Source: JAIOPA01 sp964655175
Lineage (GTDB): Bacteria; Eisenbacteria; RBG-16-71-46
Reading direction: 5' to 3'
Length of the DNA stretch: 64,000 bases
Assembly (NCBI GenBank): GCA_964655175.1
Contig: CAZZLY010000004.1
Location: 1-64,000 of the forward strand
Part shown: positions 41,775 through 50,766 of the stretch, piece after piece
Layout: every line of letters starts with the position of its first letter
How positions within the stretch are numbered: the stretch's first letter is position 1
Translations under genes and position numbers: made by a program
The notes under the pieces: model-generated
Database searches by the model: none
The model's input: only the letters and a program-made list of their open reading frames with translations
What the model was told of the DNA's origin: nothing

Positions 41775-42678
41775 ACCGGTCCTCCTGCGCGAGACGCTCG
41801 CCTTCCTGGCGCCCGGTCCCGGCCTGTGGCTCGACGCCACGCTGGGCGACGGTGGCCATGCGGAGGCCCTGCTGCTCGCCTCGAGCGAACTCCGTCTGCT
41901 CGGCAGCGATCGGGACCTCGGCTCCCTCGCCTTCGCGCGTGCGCGGCTCGCGCGTTTCGGGGATCGCGTGACCACCGTGCACGGCACCTTCCGCGACCTG
42001 CCCACCGCGCACGCCGCGCTGGGCGGTGAGAAGCTGCGCGGGGCGCTGTTCGATTACGGCCTGTCGTCGGCGCAGATCGACGACCCGGCCCGTGGCATGA
42101 GCTTCCGTTTCGACGGCCCGCTCGACCTGCGCATGGACACGAGCCGCGGTGAGACGCTCGCCGATCGCCTCGCGACCGTGACCGAGGAGACGCTGGCCGA
42201 CGTGCTGTGGACGTACGGCGACGTGCGCGCCTCGCGTGCGGTCGCGCGCGCGATCGTGGCGGCCGGGCGCGAGGGTGCGCTGCGCGGCACGCAGGATCTG
42301 GTGACGGTGGTGGGTCGCGCGCTGCGCGACACGAGCCCGGCCGCGGTCGCGCCCGTGTTCCAGGCGCTGCGCATCTGGGTCAACGACGAGATGGCCGACC
42401 TCGAGGGCGCGCTCGCGTGGCTGCCCGAGGCCATGGCCGACGGTGGGGTGGTGGTCACGCTCGCGTACCACTCGGGCGAGGACCGGCGCGTGAAGCAGGC
42501 GCTGCGCGGTCCGCAGCGCACGGTGTCGCGTCGGCTGCCGCCGAGCGCGGACGCGGTGATCGCGAGCCCGTGGGAGGAGCTCACCCGCAAGGTGGTCGTA
42601 CCGTCGGACGAGGAGCAGGCCCGTAATCCCCGCGCGCGCAGTGCGCGTCTCAGAGCGTTCCGGAGGAAGCCGAGATGA
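41758..42678 (+). CDS. rsmH: 16S rRNA (cytosine-1402-N4)-methyltransferase RsmH
   Basis: The 306-residue methyltransferase begins SARHEPVLLRETLAFL and has the SAM-binding ATLGDGGHAEALL, the active-site FDYGLSSAQIDD (more often DLGVSS) and the C-terminal VTLAYHSGEDRRVK. It modifies the ribosomal P site. GTG 41758 is fixed by the conserved HEPVLL start; it lies within the end of the STAS gene. Confidence 0.96.
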   Translation: MSARHEPVLLRETLAFLAPGPGLWLDATLGDGGHAEALLLASSELRLLGSDRDLGSLAFARARLARFGDRVTTVHGTFRDLPTAHAALGGEKLRGALFDYGLSSAQIDDPARGMSFRFDGPLDLRMDTSRGETLADRLATVTEETLADVLWTYGDVRASRAVARAIVAAGREGALRGTQDLVTVVGRALRDTSPAAVAPVFQALRIWVNDEMADLEGALAWLPEAMADGGVVVTLAYHSGEDRRVKQALRGPQRTVSRRLPPSADAVIASPWEELTRKVVVPSDEEQARNPRARSARLRAFRRKPR

Positions 42679-43112
42679 AGAACCCGTGGCGGCATTCCGT
42701 CCCGTCGTGGCATGCGGTCGAGCCGCGTGCCGGTCAGCTCCTGCGCCTGTGGTGGGTGCCGGTGCTGGCGCTGGTCCTGTTGTTCGAGGTGTGGCAGCAC
42801 ACGCAGGTCGCCAGTCTCTCGGTGCAGGCCGACAAGGCCGGTGAGGCGCGGCGACTCGCGGACAACGAGCTGGAGTGGATGCGCACCCGGCTCGACCGTG
42901 CCGCGACGCGTGCCGAGGTGAGCGAGTTGGCCGCCGAGGTGGGGGTGCGTCCGGGGGACACGAACCAGATCGTCTGGCTCCCCGCGGATTATCTCGAGGA
43001 GGACGGAGGCGTGGCGAACCCGGACGGTTCGCCGGCGCTGCTCGCTCAGGCGGGCCGTGCCCTCCAGTCGCTCGTGCCGGACGCCTCGGCGCGGGGACGT
43101 CATTTGGACTGA
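42675..43112 (+). CDS. ftsL: FtsL-like cell division protein
   Basis: The 145-residue protein has a short cytoplasmic N-terminus, one membrane segment (about 27-42, PVLALVLLFEVW) and a heptad-rich periplasmic helix (about 45-88) expected to pair with FtsB and FtsQ. Sequence conservation in FtsL is low, so the call rests on topology and its place between rsmH and ftsI. The C-terminal ~50 residues are longer than in most FtsL proteins. ATG overlaps the rsmH stop by 4 bp. Confidence 0.8.
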   Translation: MKNPWRHSVPSWHAVEPRAGQLLRLWWVPVLALVLLFEVWQHTQVASLSVQADKAGEARRLADNELEWMRTRLDRAATRAEVSELAAEVGVRPGDTNQIVWLPADYLEEDGGVANPDGSPALLAQAGRALQSLVPDASARGRHLD

Positions 43113-43113
43113 T

Positions 43114-43140
43114 CCGATCCGTCGGACATCCGAGGATCGG
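43114..43140 (+). promoter_or_regulatory. Hairpin in the ftsL-ftsI gap
   Basis: CCGATCC and TCGG pair with CCGA and GGATCGG around an ACAT loop, an 11-bp stem with one bulged G. It starts just after the ftsL stop in the largest gap of the early dcw cluster (106 bp). It may lower or process the message ahead of ftsI; no T-tract follows. Confidence 0.5.
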
Positions 43141-43200
43141 CCCGTTGGGGGGCCGCGCCTCAGCACCGCGCAAGTGGGTCGGCGGCCTGCGTGAACCGCC

Positions 43201-43216
43201 GTTCCAAGGAGGGAAC
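43201..43216 (+). promoter_or_regulatory. ftsI ribosome site held in a hairpin loop
   Basis: GTTCC (43201-43205) pairs with GGAAC (43212-43216), leaving AAGGAG in the loop. The Shine-Dalgarno run AAGGAGG (43206-43212) is the strongest in the cluster and lies 6 bp before the TTG start at 43219, which decides that start. Confidence 0.6.
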
Positions 43217-43218
43217 AG

Positions 43219-45378
43219 TTGGCCCACAAGGAGTTGCGCAAGAGTCGGGTGCTGGTGGTGGCGGCCCTTCTTCTTTCGGTTTTCATCGTCGTCTGGCTGC
43301 GCGTCTTCACGCTGCAGACCGTGCTGCACGAGCACTTCGCCGCACGCGCGCGTGAGAACCAGCAGCACCACGAGAAGATCCTGCCCCGTCGTGGCGTGAT
43401 CAGCGACCGTCACGGCGAGGTGCTCGCGCACGACATCGGCGTGAGCCAGGTCGCGGTCTATCCGCCGCAGCTCAAGGAGCACGCGCGCGCCGCGAAGGTG
43501 ATCGGCGAGGCGCTGGGGATCCCCGAGGCCAAGCTGCTCAAGCAGCTCAAGTCGCTCAAGAGCTACACCTGGATCGCGCGCGAGGTGCCGCCCGAGCAGG
43601 GCCTGCGCATCCGCCAGGCGCGCCTCGAGGGCGTCGTCGTCGAGGACGAGACGCGGCGGTTCTACCAGCTCGGCAACGCCGCGTGCGAGGTGCTGGGGCG
43701 CACGAACCTCGACAACGTCGGCGTGGACGGGATCGAGTACCAGTACGAGGACGCGCTCGCGGGCCGCGTCGGTTGGACGACCACGGTGCCCACCGGCAGC
43801 TCGCGCGTGCAGCTGCGCCTGCCCGGCGCCGAGGGCCGTCCGGCGCGCGACGGCAGCTCGATGGAGCTCACGATCGACGCCGAGCTGCAGAGCATCGTCG
43901 AACAGCATCTGGCCCGCGCCGTCGATTCGCTCAACGCCAAGCGCGGGTTCGCGATCTTCATGGACCCGTGGTCGGGCGAGATCCTCGCCGCCGCCTGCGC
44001 GCCGCACCTGCCGCCGGGCGCGGCCAAGAACTGGAACTTCACCGACCAGTACGAGCCGGGCTCGACGTTCAAGGTCGTGGTCGCGGGCGCGACGCTCGAG
44101 GAGCACAACGCGCGGCCCGATCAGGTGTTCAACGCCGGCACGAACGGCGCGGCGGAGCTGACCCCCGGCTGCGTCATCCACGACACGCACCCGCACGGCG
44201 CGCTCACGTTCCGCCAGGCGGTGCAGTACTCGAGCAACATCGTCATGGGCCGTCTCGCGCTGCTGCTGGGCGCCGAGAAGCTGCACCGCTACGCGACCGC
44301 GCTCGGCTTCGGCAGCATGACCGGTGTCGAGTTCCCGGGCGAGAGCGCGGGGCGCCTGCGCCCGCTGAGCGTGTGGCAGCCGCGGTCCACGCCCACGGTC
44401 GCGATCGGGCAGGAGGTCACGGTCACGCCGCTGCAGCTCGCGCTGGCGTACTCCGCCATCGCCAACGGCGGCGTGCTCATGGAACCCATGCTGGTGCGGT
44501 CGATCCGCGACGCCAACGGCCGCGAGGTCCGCCGCAACACGCCGCAGTCCTCGCACCGGGTGTTCAGCGAGGCCACCACGCGCACGCTCATGGACATGCT
44601 GTGCGCGGTCGTGGACAGCGGCACCGCGACGACCGCACGCCTGCCCGACGTGCGCATCGCGGGCAAGACCGGCACCGCGCAGAAGGTGGACCCGCGCACC
44701 CGTCGCTACGGCGCCGGCATGTACATGGGCTCGTTCGCCGGCATCGCGCCGGCCGATCACCCGCGCATGGTCGGCGTGGTCGTCATCGACGAGCCGCACG
44801 GCGCGCACTACTACGGTGGCCTCGTGGCCGCGCCGGTGTTCCGCGAGGTCGTGCTCGACCTGCAGCGCGTGGGTTGGTCCGGGTTCGACAACACCAATGC
44901 GGCGATCGCGCTGCGTCCGCCGGTCGTCCCCCCGGTGACCGCGCCCGATCTGCGGCTGCTGCCGCCCCAGGCCGCCGAGCACCGGCTCGCCGAGTACGGT
45001 CTGCACGTGCGCTTCGAGGGCAAGGGGCCGCGCGTGCTGTCGCAGGTGCCGCCCGCGGGGCAGGCGATCGATCGCGGTGCGGTCGTGCTCGCCTATCTGG
45101 CGGCACCGCAGGACTCGGTCGGCCGATCGCTGCCGAACCTCGTGGGTCTGCCCGTGCGCGAGGCGATGCGCCGGCTGTCGCAGCGCGAGGTGTCCGTGCA
45201 CATCACCGGCAACGGCTTCGTGACCCGTCAGGAACCGCCCGCGGGCGTGCCGCTGCCGCTGCAGGGCCCGTGTCGGCTCTGGTGCGCACCGCACGAGGAC
45301 GGTCGGGTCGCGGTCGTGAGCGAGCGCGCCGAGCGCGGCGTCGTGACGCCGACGTCCGGACGGACCCGTCGACCGTGA
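43219..45378 (+). CDS. ftsI: Septal peptidoglycan transpeptidase FtsI (PBP3) with two PASTA domains
   Basis: The 719-residue class B penicillin-binding protein cross-links septal peptidoglycan. After one N-terminal membrane anchor (about 10-30) come the PBP dimerisation domain (RRGVISDRHGEVLA) and the transpeptidase with SxxK Ser282-Lys285 (PGSTFK), SxN Ser338-Asn340 (YSSNIV) and KTGT 483-486. Two PASTA domains follow (about 575-636 and 637-700), as in SpoVD and Gram-positive PBP2x; this is less usual in proteobacteria but common in FCB relatives. The TTG start is supported by AAGGAGG. A basic tail ends the protein. Confidence 0.95.
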   Translation: MAHKELRKSRVLVVAALLLSVFIVVWLRVFTLQTVLHEHFAARARENQQHHEKILPRRGVISDRHGEVLAHDIGVSQVAVYPPQLKEHARAAKVIGEALGIPEAKLLKQLKSLKSYTWIAREVPPEQGLRIRQARLEGVVVEDETRRFYQLGNAACEVLGRTNLDNVGVDGIEYQYEDALAGRVGWTTTVPTGSSRVQLRLPGAEGRPARDGSSMELTIDAELQSIVEQHLARAVDSLNAKRGFAIFMDPWSGEILAAACAPHLPPGAAKNWNFTDQYEPGSTFKVVVAGATLEEHNARPDQVFNAGTNGAAELTPGCVIHDTHPHGALTFRQAVQYSSNIVMGRLALLLGAEKLHRYATALGFGSMTGVEFPGESAGRLRPLSVWQPRSTPTVAIGQEVTVTPLQLALAYSAIANGGVLMEPMLVRSIRDANGREVRRNTPQSSHRVFSEATTRTLMDMLCAVVDSGTATTARLPDVRIAGKTGTAQKVDPRTRRYGAGMYMGSFAGIAPADHPRMVGVVVIDEPHGAHYYGGLVAAPVFREVVLDLQRVGWSGFDNTNAAIALRPPVVPPVTAPDLRLLPPQAAEHRLAEYGLHVRFEGKGPRVLSQVPPAGQAIDRGAVVLAYLAAPQDSVGRSLPNLVGLPVREAMRRLSQREVSVHITGNGFVTRQEPPAGVPLPLQGPCRLWCAPHEDGRVAVVSERAERGVVTPTSGRTRRP

Positions 45379-46874
45379 TCCTGCGCGACCTGCTCGCCGC
45401 GGTGGAGACGCGGTCCGTCCGCGGCACCACCGACCGTGAGGTCGCCGGACTCGCGCTGGACAGCCGTCGCGTGAAGCCGGGCGATGCGTTCTTCGCGCTG
45501 CCCGGTGTGAACGCCGACGGGGGGCGCTTCGCCATGGCCGCGGTGCAGGCCGGCGCGGTCGCCGTGTTCGGCTCGGGACTGCCCGAACTGCCCGGCGTCA
45601 CCCAGGTCGAGGTCGTCGAGCCGCGGCTCGCGCTGGCGCAGGCCGCGTGCCGCGTGAACCACGATCCGTCGCAGCTCATGCAGGTCGTCGCGGTGACCGG
45701 CACCAACGGCAAGACGACGACCACGTACCTGCTCGAGGCGATCCTCGATGCGGCCGGTCGTCGTGCGGGTGTGATCGGCACCACGGGCGTGCGACTCGCA
45801 GGGCAGCGGCTGCCGTCGTCGTTCACCACGCCCGAGGCGCCCGAACTGCAGTCGCTGCTCGCGCTCATGCGCGGGGCGGGGGTGGCCACCGTGGCGTTGG
45901 AGGCGAGCAGCCACGCGCTCGTGCAGCGGCGCACGTGGGGTCTGGCGTGCGACGTGTGCGTGTTCACCAACCTCACGCAGGACCATCTCGACTATCACCG
46001 CACCATGGCGGCGTACCTCGACGCCAAGCTCATGCTGTTCGACGGCCGCAACGGCGGTCAGGGCAAGCGTCCGGTGGCGGTGGTGAACGCCGACGACCCG
46101 CACCACGACGCGGTCGCCGCGGCAGCGGCGCAGGGCTGTCGCATGGTCTGGCGTTATGGCTCGGCCGAGGCGGTCGGGATGCGGGACGGCGTCGCGCTGG
46201 TGTCGGTCACGCCCAGTGCGAGCGGGCTCGCGCTCGTGCTGCGCGAGCGCGTCGGCGACCACGTGCGCGAGCACGGCTGTGCGCTCCCCATGCTGGGGCG
46301 GTTCAACGCGTGGAACGCGGCGGCCGCGTTCGCCGCCGCGCGTGCCCTCGGGATCGACGCGGCCCTGGCGGTGCGTGGACTCGAGCAGTCGCCCGGCGTC
46401 CCGGGCCGGCTCGAGCGCGTGCAGGCCGGCCAGCCGTTCGAGGTGACGGTCGACTACGCGCACACGCCGGACGCGCTCGAGCGCGCGCTCGCCGCGTGCC
46501 GCGAGCACACGCGCGGTCGCGTGCTGGTGGTGTTCGGCTGCGGCGGCGATCGCGATCGCGGCAAGCGCCCGCTCATGGGCGAGGCCGCAGGGCGCGGCGC
46601 GGATCGCGCATGGGTGACCAACGACAATCCGCGCAGCGAGGATCCCGCCGCGATCGCGGCCGCGATCGTGGCCGGTGCCCCCGCGGGCGCGCTGCAGGTG
46701 GTCCTCGACCGGCGCGCCGCCATCGCGGCCGCGCTCGCCGAGGCGCGCCCCGGCGACCTGGTGCTCATCGCCGGCAAGGGGCACGAGACGACGCAGACCG
46801 TGGGCGCCGAGGTGCTGCCGTTCGACGATCGTCGCGTGGCGCGTGAACTCCTGCTGGGTGCGGGGGCCGCATGA
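45375..46874 (+). CDS. murE: UDP-MurNAc-tripeptide synthetase MurE
   Basis: The 499-residue ligase adds the third amino acid to UDP-MurNAc-Ala-Glu. It has the ATP loop VTGTNGKTTTTYLLE, FTNLTQDHLDYH and GCGGDRDRGKRPLM. The DNPRSEDP motif marks meso-diaminopimelate as the substrate. GTG 45375 overlaps the ftsI stop by 4 bp. Confidence 0.96.
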   Translation: MILRDLLAAVETRSVRGTTDREVAGLALDSRRVKPGDAFFALPGVNADGGRFAMAAVQAGAVAVFGSGLPELPGVTQVEVVEPRLALAQAACRVNHDPSQLMQVVAVTGTNGKTTTTYLLEAILDAAGRRAGVIGTTGVRLAGQRLPSSFTTPEAPELQSLLALMRGAGVATVALEASSHALVQRRTWGLACDVCVFTNLTQDHLDYHRTMAAYLDAKLMLFDGRNGGQGKRPVAVVNADDPHHDAVAAAAAQGCRMVWRYGSAEAVGMRDGVALVSVTPSASGLALVLRERVGDHVREHGCALPMLGRFNAWNAAAAFAAARALGIDAALAVRGLEQSPGVPGRLERVQAGQPFEVTVDYAHTPDALERALAACREHTRGRVLVVFGCGGDRDRGKRPLMGEAAGRGADRAWVTNDNPRSEDPAAIAAAIVAGAPAGALQVVLDRRAAIAAALAEARPGDLVLIAGKGHETTQTVGAEVLPFDDRRVARELLLGAGAA

Positions 46875-48289
46875 GCGCACCGACCCCGCTCGTCACCCTG
46901 GTGCAGCTCGCGCAGTGGGCGGGGGGCGACCTCGTCGTGCACGACGTGCCCACCGATCCGCTCGCGCGCGAGGCGCTGCTCAAGAGCGGCATCACCGGTG
47001 CGACGCTCGACACGCGCAAGGTCGTTCCGGGCATCCTGTTCGTGCCGTTGCCGGGTAGCCGCACGGACGGCCACGCGTTCCTCGACGAGGCGTTCGCGCG
47101 CGGGGCGGGGGCGGCGCTCTGTGCGCGCGCCGTGCATCCGCGCATCGCGCATCTGCCGCTCGGGCCGCTCGTGCTCGTGGACGACGTGACCGCGGCGCTG
47201 CAGCGGCTGTCGACCAAGCTGCGCGAGCTGTGGGGCGGCTGGGTCATCGCGGTCACCGGCAGCGCGGGCAAGACCACGACCAAGGAGCTCGTCGCCGCCG
47301 TGCTCGGCACCGCCGGGTCCGTGCTGCGCACCGAGGGCAATCTCAACAACCATTGGGGCGTGCCGCTCACACTGCTGGCGCTGCGCCCGGGCCACGCGAT
47401 GGCCGTCGTCGAGATGGGCATGAACCACGCCGGTGAGATCGCGGCGCTCGCGGCGATCGCCAAGCCGAACGCCTGCATCATCACCAACGCCGGTTCGGCG
47501 CACCTCGAGAACCTGGGGTCGCTCGAGGCCATCGCGCGCGAGAAGGCCTCGCTCGCGTGGTCGCTCGACAAGGGCGCACCCGCGTTCGTGTGCGCCGACT
47601 CGCCGCGGCTCGTGGCCGCGGTGCAGGGCGCGCGGGCCGAGGTCGTGACGTACGGACTCGCGCCCGAGGCACAGGTGCGCCCGAGCGAATGGCAGGACCT
47701 GGGTGACCGTGGCTCGCGGCTGGTGGTGCCCGGGTTCCCGCCGATCCATCTCAAACTGGTCGGGCAGCACCAGATGGTCAACGCGCTCGGCGCGCTGGCG
47801 GTGGCGCGCCACCGCGGACTCGATCCCGTCGCCGTCGCGGCCGCGCTCGAGGCGCATGCGCCCATCAAGGGCCGCATGGAGATCCGCCACGCCGCGGGCG
47901 CGACGCTGGTGCTCGATCATTACAACGCCAATCCCGATTCGATGCAGGCCGCGCTCGCCGCGCTGGCCAAGTGGCCGGGCACGACGCGTCGCATCGCGGT
48001 GCTCGGCGACATGCGCGAACTGGGCGAGACCGCGGCGGACCTGCACGTCCAGGTGGGCGCCGCGGTGCGTGAGGCGGAACTGTGGGTGGTGGGCGAGCAC
48101 GCGGCGGATTACGCCGCGGGCGCGGCCCGCGTCGGCATCGAGGCGCGGGTGTTCCCCGACAAGGCGACCCTGGGTGCGGAGCTGCGAGCGCAGCTCGCGC
48201 CGGGGACGGTGATCCTGTTGAAGGCGTCGCGCGGTGCGGCGCTCGAGGACGTCCTGACCGGCTGGCCGGTCGAGACCCGGGAGGCGTAG
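46871..48289 (+). CDS. murF: UDP-MurNAc-pentapeptide synthetase MurF
   Basis: The 472-residue ligase adds D-Ala-D-Ala to UDP-MurNAc-tripeptide. Motifs: AVTGSAGKTTTKELV, RTEGNLNNHWGVPLTLL, EMGMNHAGEI and the late DHYNANPDSM. ATG overlaps the murE stop by 4 bp. Confidence 0.96.
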   Translation: MSAPTPLVTLVQLAQWAGGDLVVHDVPTDPLAREALLKSGITGATLDTRKVVPGILFVPLPGSRTDGHAFLDEAFARGAGAALCARAVHPRIAHLPLGPLVLVDDVTAALQRLSTKLRELWGGWVIAVTGSAGKTTTKELVAAVLGTAGSVLRTEGNLNNHWGVPLTLLALRPGHAMAVVEMGMNHAGEIAALAAIAKPNACIITNAGSAHLENLGSLEAIAREKASLAWSLDKGAPAFVCADSPRLVAAVQGARAEVVTYGLAPEAQVRPSEWQDLGDRGSRLVVPGFPPIHLKLVGQHQMVNALGALAVARHRGLDPVAVAAALEAHAPIKGRMEIRHAAGATLVLDHYNANPDSMQAALAALAKWPGTTRRIAVLGDMRELGETAADLHVQVGAAVREAELWVVGEHAADYAAGAARVGIEARVFPDKATLGAELRAQLAPGTVILLKASRGAALEDVLTGWPVETREA

Positions 48290-48292
48290 CGC

Positions 48293-49384
48293 GTGTTCTA
48301 CGAGTGGCTGTATCCGCTGCACACGGTGCAGGGACTCTCGTTCCTCAACCTGTTCAAGTACATCACGGTGCGTTCGGCGCTCGCGGCGCTGCTCGCGCTG
48401 CTCATCAGCTTCCTGCTCGGGCCCACGATGATCGAGTGGCTGCGGGCGGTGAAGCTGGGGCAGAAGGTGCGCGAGGAGGGCCCGCAGACGCACTACGTGA
48501 AGGCCGGCACGCCCACGATGGGCGGCCTGCTCATGCTGGTCGCGATCGGCGTCTCGGTGCTGTTGTGCGGCAACTTCCACAACCGGCAGGTGTGGTTGGC
48601 GCTCGGCACGACGCTGTGGCTCGGCGGACTGGGGTTCCTGGACGACTGGCTGCGCGTGGTCAAGAAGTTCCCCAAGGGACTGCTCGGCCGCTACAAGCTC
48701 GTGGGTCAGTTCGCGATCGGCGCGATCGTCGCGGCCTGCATCCTGCTGTGGCCCGAGCCGGGCCCCGGCCCGACGATGACGCACGTGCCGTTCATGAAGA
48801 GCTTCTACGTGTCGCTCGGGGTGCTGTTCATCCCGTTCGTCATGCTCGTGATCACCGGCACGTCGAATGCGGTCAACCTCACCGACGGCCTCGATGGCCT
48901 CGCGTCGGGGTTGGTCGCGATCGCGGCCATCGCGTTCGCCGGCATGTGCTACCTGACCGGTCACGTCAAGTTCAGCGAGTACCTCAACACGGGCTACCTG
49001 CCGTTCGCGGGTGAACTCACGGTGTTCTGCGCCGCGGTGCTCGGTGCCGCGCTCGGATTCCTCTGGTACAACTGCCATCCGGCCCAGGTGTTCATGGGCG
49101 ACACGGGCTCGCTCGCTCTGGGCGGTGCGCTCGGCGTCGTCGCGGTGCTCATCAAGCGCGAGTTCTGGCTCGTCATCGTGGGCGGCGTGTTCGTGGCCGA
49201 GGCGCTCTCGGTCATGCTGCAGGTGGCGTCGTTCAAGCTGACGGGCAAACGCATCCTGCGCATGTCGCCGCTGCACCATCATTTCGAATTGATCGGCTGG
49301 GCCGAGTCCCGCGTCGTGCTGCGCTTCTACATCGCCGGCGCGCTGCTCGCCCTGCTCTCGCTGTCCACGTTCAAGGTGCAGTGA
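48293..49384 (+). CDS. mraY: Phospho-MurNAc-pentapeptide translocase MraY
   Basis: The 363-residue membrane enzyme transfers phospho-MurNAc-pentapeptide to undecaprenyl phosphate to make lipid I. It has about ten membrane segments, the acidic motif GFLDDWLR, the substrate loop NAVNLTDGLDGLA, MGDTGSLALGG and the family's PLHHHFE. GTG 48293 starts three bases after the murF stop. Confidence 0.96.
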   Translation: MFYEWLYPLHTVQGLSFLNLFKYITVRSALAALLALLISFLLGPTMIEWLRAVKLGQKVREEGPQTHYVKAGTPTMGGLLMLVAIGVSVLLCGNFHNRQVWLALGTTLWLGGLGFLDDWLRVVKKFPKGLLGRYKLVGQFAIGAIVAACILLWPEPGPGPTMTHVPFMKSFYVSLGVLFIPFVMLVITGTSNAVNLTDGLDGLASGLVAIAAIAFAGMCYLTGHVKFSEYLNTGYLPFAGELTVFCAAVLGAALGFLWYNCHPAQVFMGDTGSLALGGALGVVAVLIKREFWLVIVGGVFVAEALSVMLQVASFKLTGKRILRMSPLHHHFELIGWAESRVVLRFYIAGALLALLSLSTFKVQ

Positions 49385-50766
49385 CGCACGATCCCCGGCA
49401 CCCGTTCCCGGGTCGCACCGCGCTCGTCGCGGGTGCGGCCCGCAGTGGGCTGGCGGCGGCCCGCCTGCTGGCGCGTCGCGGCCTCGCGGTCACCGTGTGC
49501 GATCGCCGTCCCGCCGACGCGGCGCCCGAGGCGGCGACGGCGCTCGCGTCCGAGGGCGTGCGGTTCGCGTGGGGGCGCGACGACGCGGGGCTGCTCGAGG
49601 GGCACGACTTCGTGGTCTGGAGCCCGGGCATCGCGGTGGACCATCCGCTCGCGGTGGCCGCGCGCGCCTCGGGCCGTCCCGTGCTCGGCGAACTCGAGGT
49701 GGGGTACCGCGCCGCGGTCGCCCCGTTCGTGTGCATCACCGGCACCAACGGCAAGAGCACGACGACCGACCTGACCGGTGCGCTGCTGCGCGCGGCGGGC
49801 AGAACGGTGGCGGTGTGCGGCAACATCGGGCGCGCGCTGTGCGAGGTGGTGGACGAGGTGCCCGCGACCGGGCTGTTGGTGGTCGAGGTCTCGAGCTTCC
49901 AGTTGGAGACCGTGGACCGGCTGCGGCCCACGGTCGCGACCTGGCTCAACCTGACGCCGGACCACCTCGATCGCCACGGCTCGATCGAGGTCTACGGCGC
50001 CATGAAGCAGCGCCTGTTCGCCCAGCAGACCGCGGCGGACTGGGCGGTGGTGAACGCCGACGATCCCGAGGTCGTGTCCCGCCGTGCCGGGCAGGGGCGG
50101 CCGGCCGCGTTCTCGTGCCGTGGGCCCGTGCGCGACGGCGCGTTCCTCGACGCCGACGGCACGATCGTGCTGGTGCGCGCGGGCGAGCGCACGCCGCTCA
50201 TGCCGCGCGCCGAGGTCCGTCTGCCGGGGCCGCACAACACCGCCAACGTGCTCGCCGCGCTCGCCACCGTGCTGCCGTTCGACCCGCCGCTCGCCGCGCT
50301 GCGCGAGGTGCTGCGCACCTACGGTGGCCTGGAGCACCGGCTCGAGCCCGCGGGGACCCGGGACGGGGTCCGGTTCGTCAACGACTCCAAGGCGACCAAC
50401 ACGGATTCGCTGCGCGTGGCGCTGCAGAGCTTCCCCGAGCCGGTGGTGCTGATCGCCGGTGGGCGCGACAAGGGTCAGGATTTCCGTCCCCTCGCGCCAC
50501 TCGTCCAGCAGGCCGTGCGGCGTCTGATCCTGATCGGGGAGGGGGCGGAGCCCATGGCGGCCGCCTGGTCGGGGACGCCCCACGAGCGGGCGACCACCCT
50601 GGCCGACGCGGTCCGTCGGGCGTACGAGGCGGCGCGGCCCTCCGGGGCCGTCGTTCTCCTCTCGCCTGGATGCGCTTCATTCGATATGTTCCGGGACTAT
50701 GAGGACCGTGGGCGCCGCTTCAAGGATGAAGTGAGCCGACTCATGGTCGAGGGAGAGCCGTGTTGA
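49381..50766 (+). CDS. murD: UDP-MurNAc-L-alanine:D-glutamate ligase MurD
   Basis: The 461-residue ligase adds D-glutamate. It has an N-terminal Rossmann domain (GAARSGLAAARLLARRG), the ATP loop CITGTNGKSTTTDL, LNLTPDHLDRHGS and the late VNDSKATNTDS and LLSPGCASFDMF. GTG 49381 overlaps the mraY stop by 4 bp. Confidence 0.96.
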   Translation: MTHDPRHPFPGRTALVAGAARSGLAAARLLARRGLAVTVCDRRPADAAPEAATALASEGVRFAWGRDDAGLLEGHDFVVWSPGIAVDHPLAVAARASGRPVLGELEVGYRAAVAPFVCITGTNGKSTTTDLTGALLRAAGRTVAVCGNIGRALCEVVDEVPATGLLVVEVSSFQLETVDRLRPTVATWLNLTPDHLDRHGSIEVYGAMKQRLFAQQTAADWAVVNADDPEVVSRRAGQGRPAAFSCRGPVRDGAFLDADGTIVLVRAGERTPLMPRAEVRLPGPHNTANVLAALATVLPFDPPLAALREVLRTYGGLEHRLEPAGTRDGVRFVNDSKATNTDSLRVALQSFPEPVVLIAGGRDKGQDFRPLAPLVQQAVRRLILIGEGAEPMAAAWSGTPHERATTLADAVRRAYEAARPSGAVVLLSPGCASFDMFRDYEDRGRRFKDEVSRLMVEGEPC

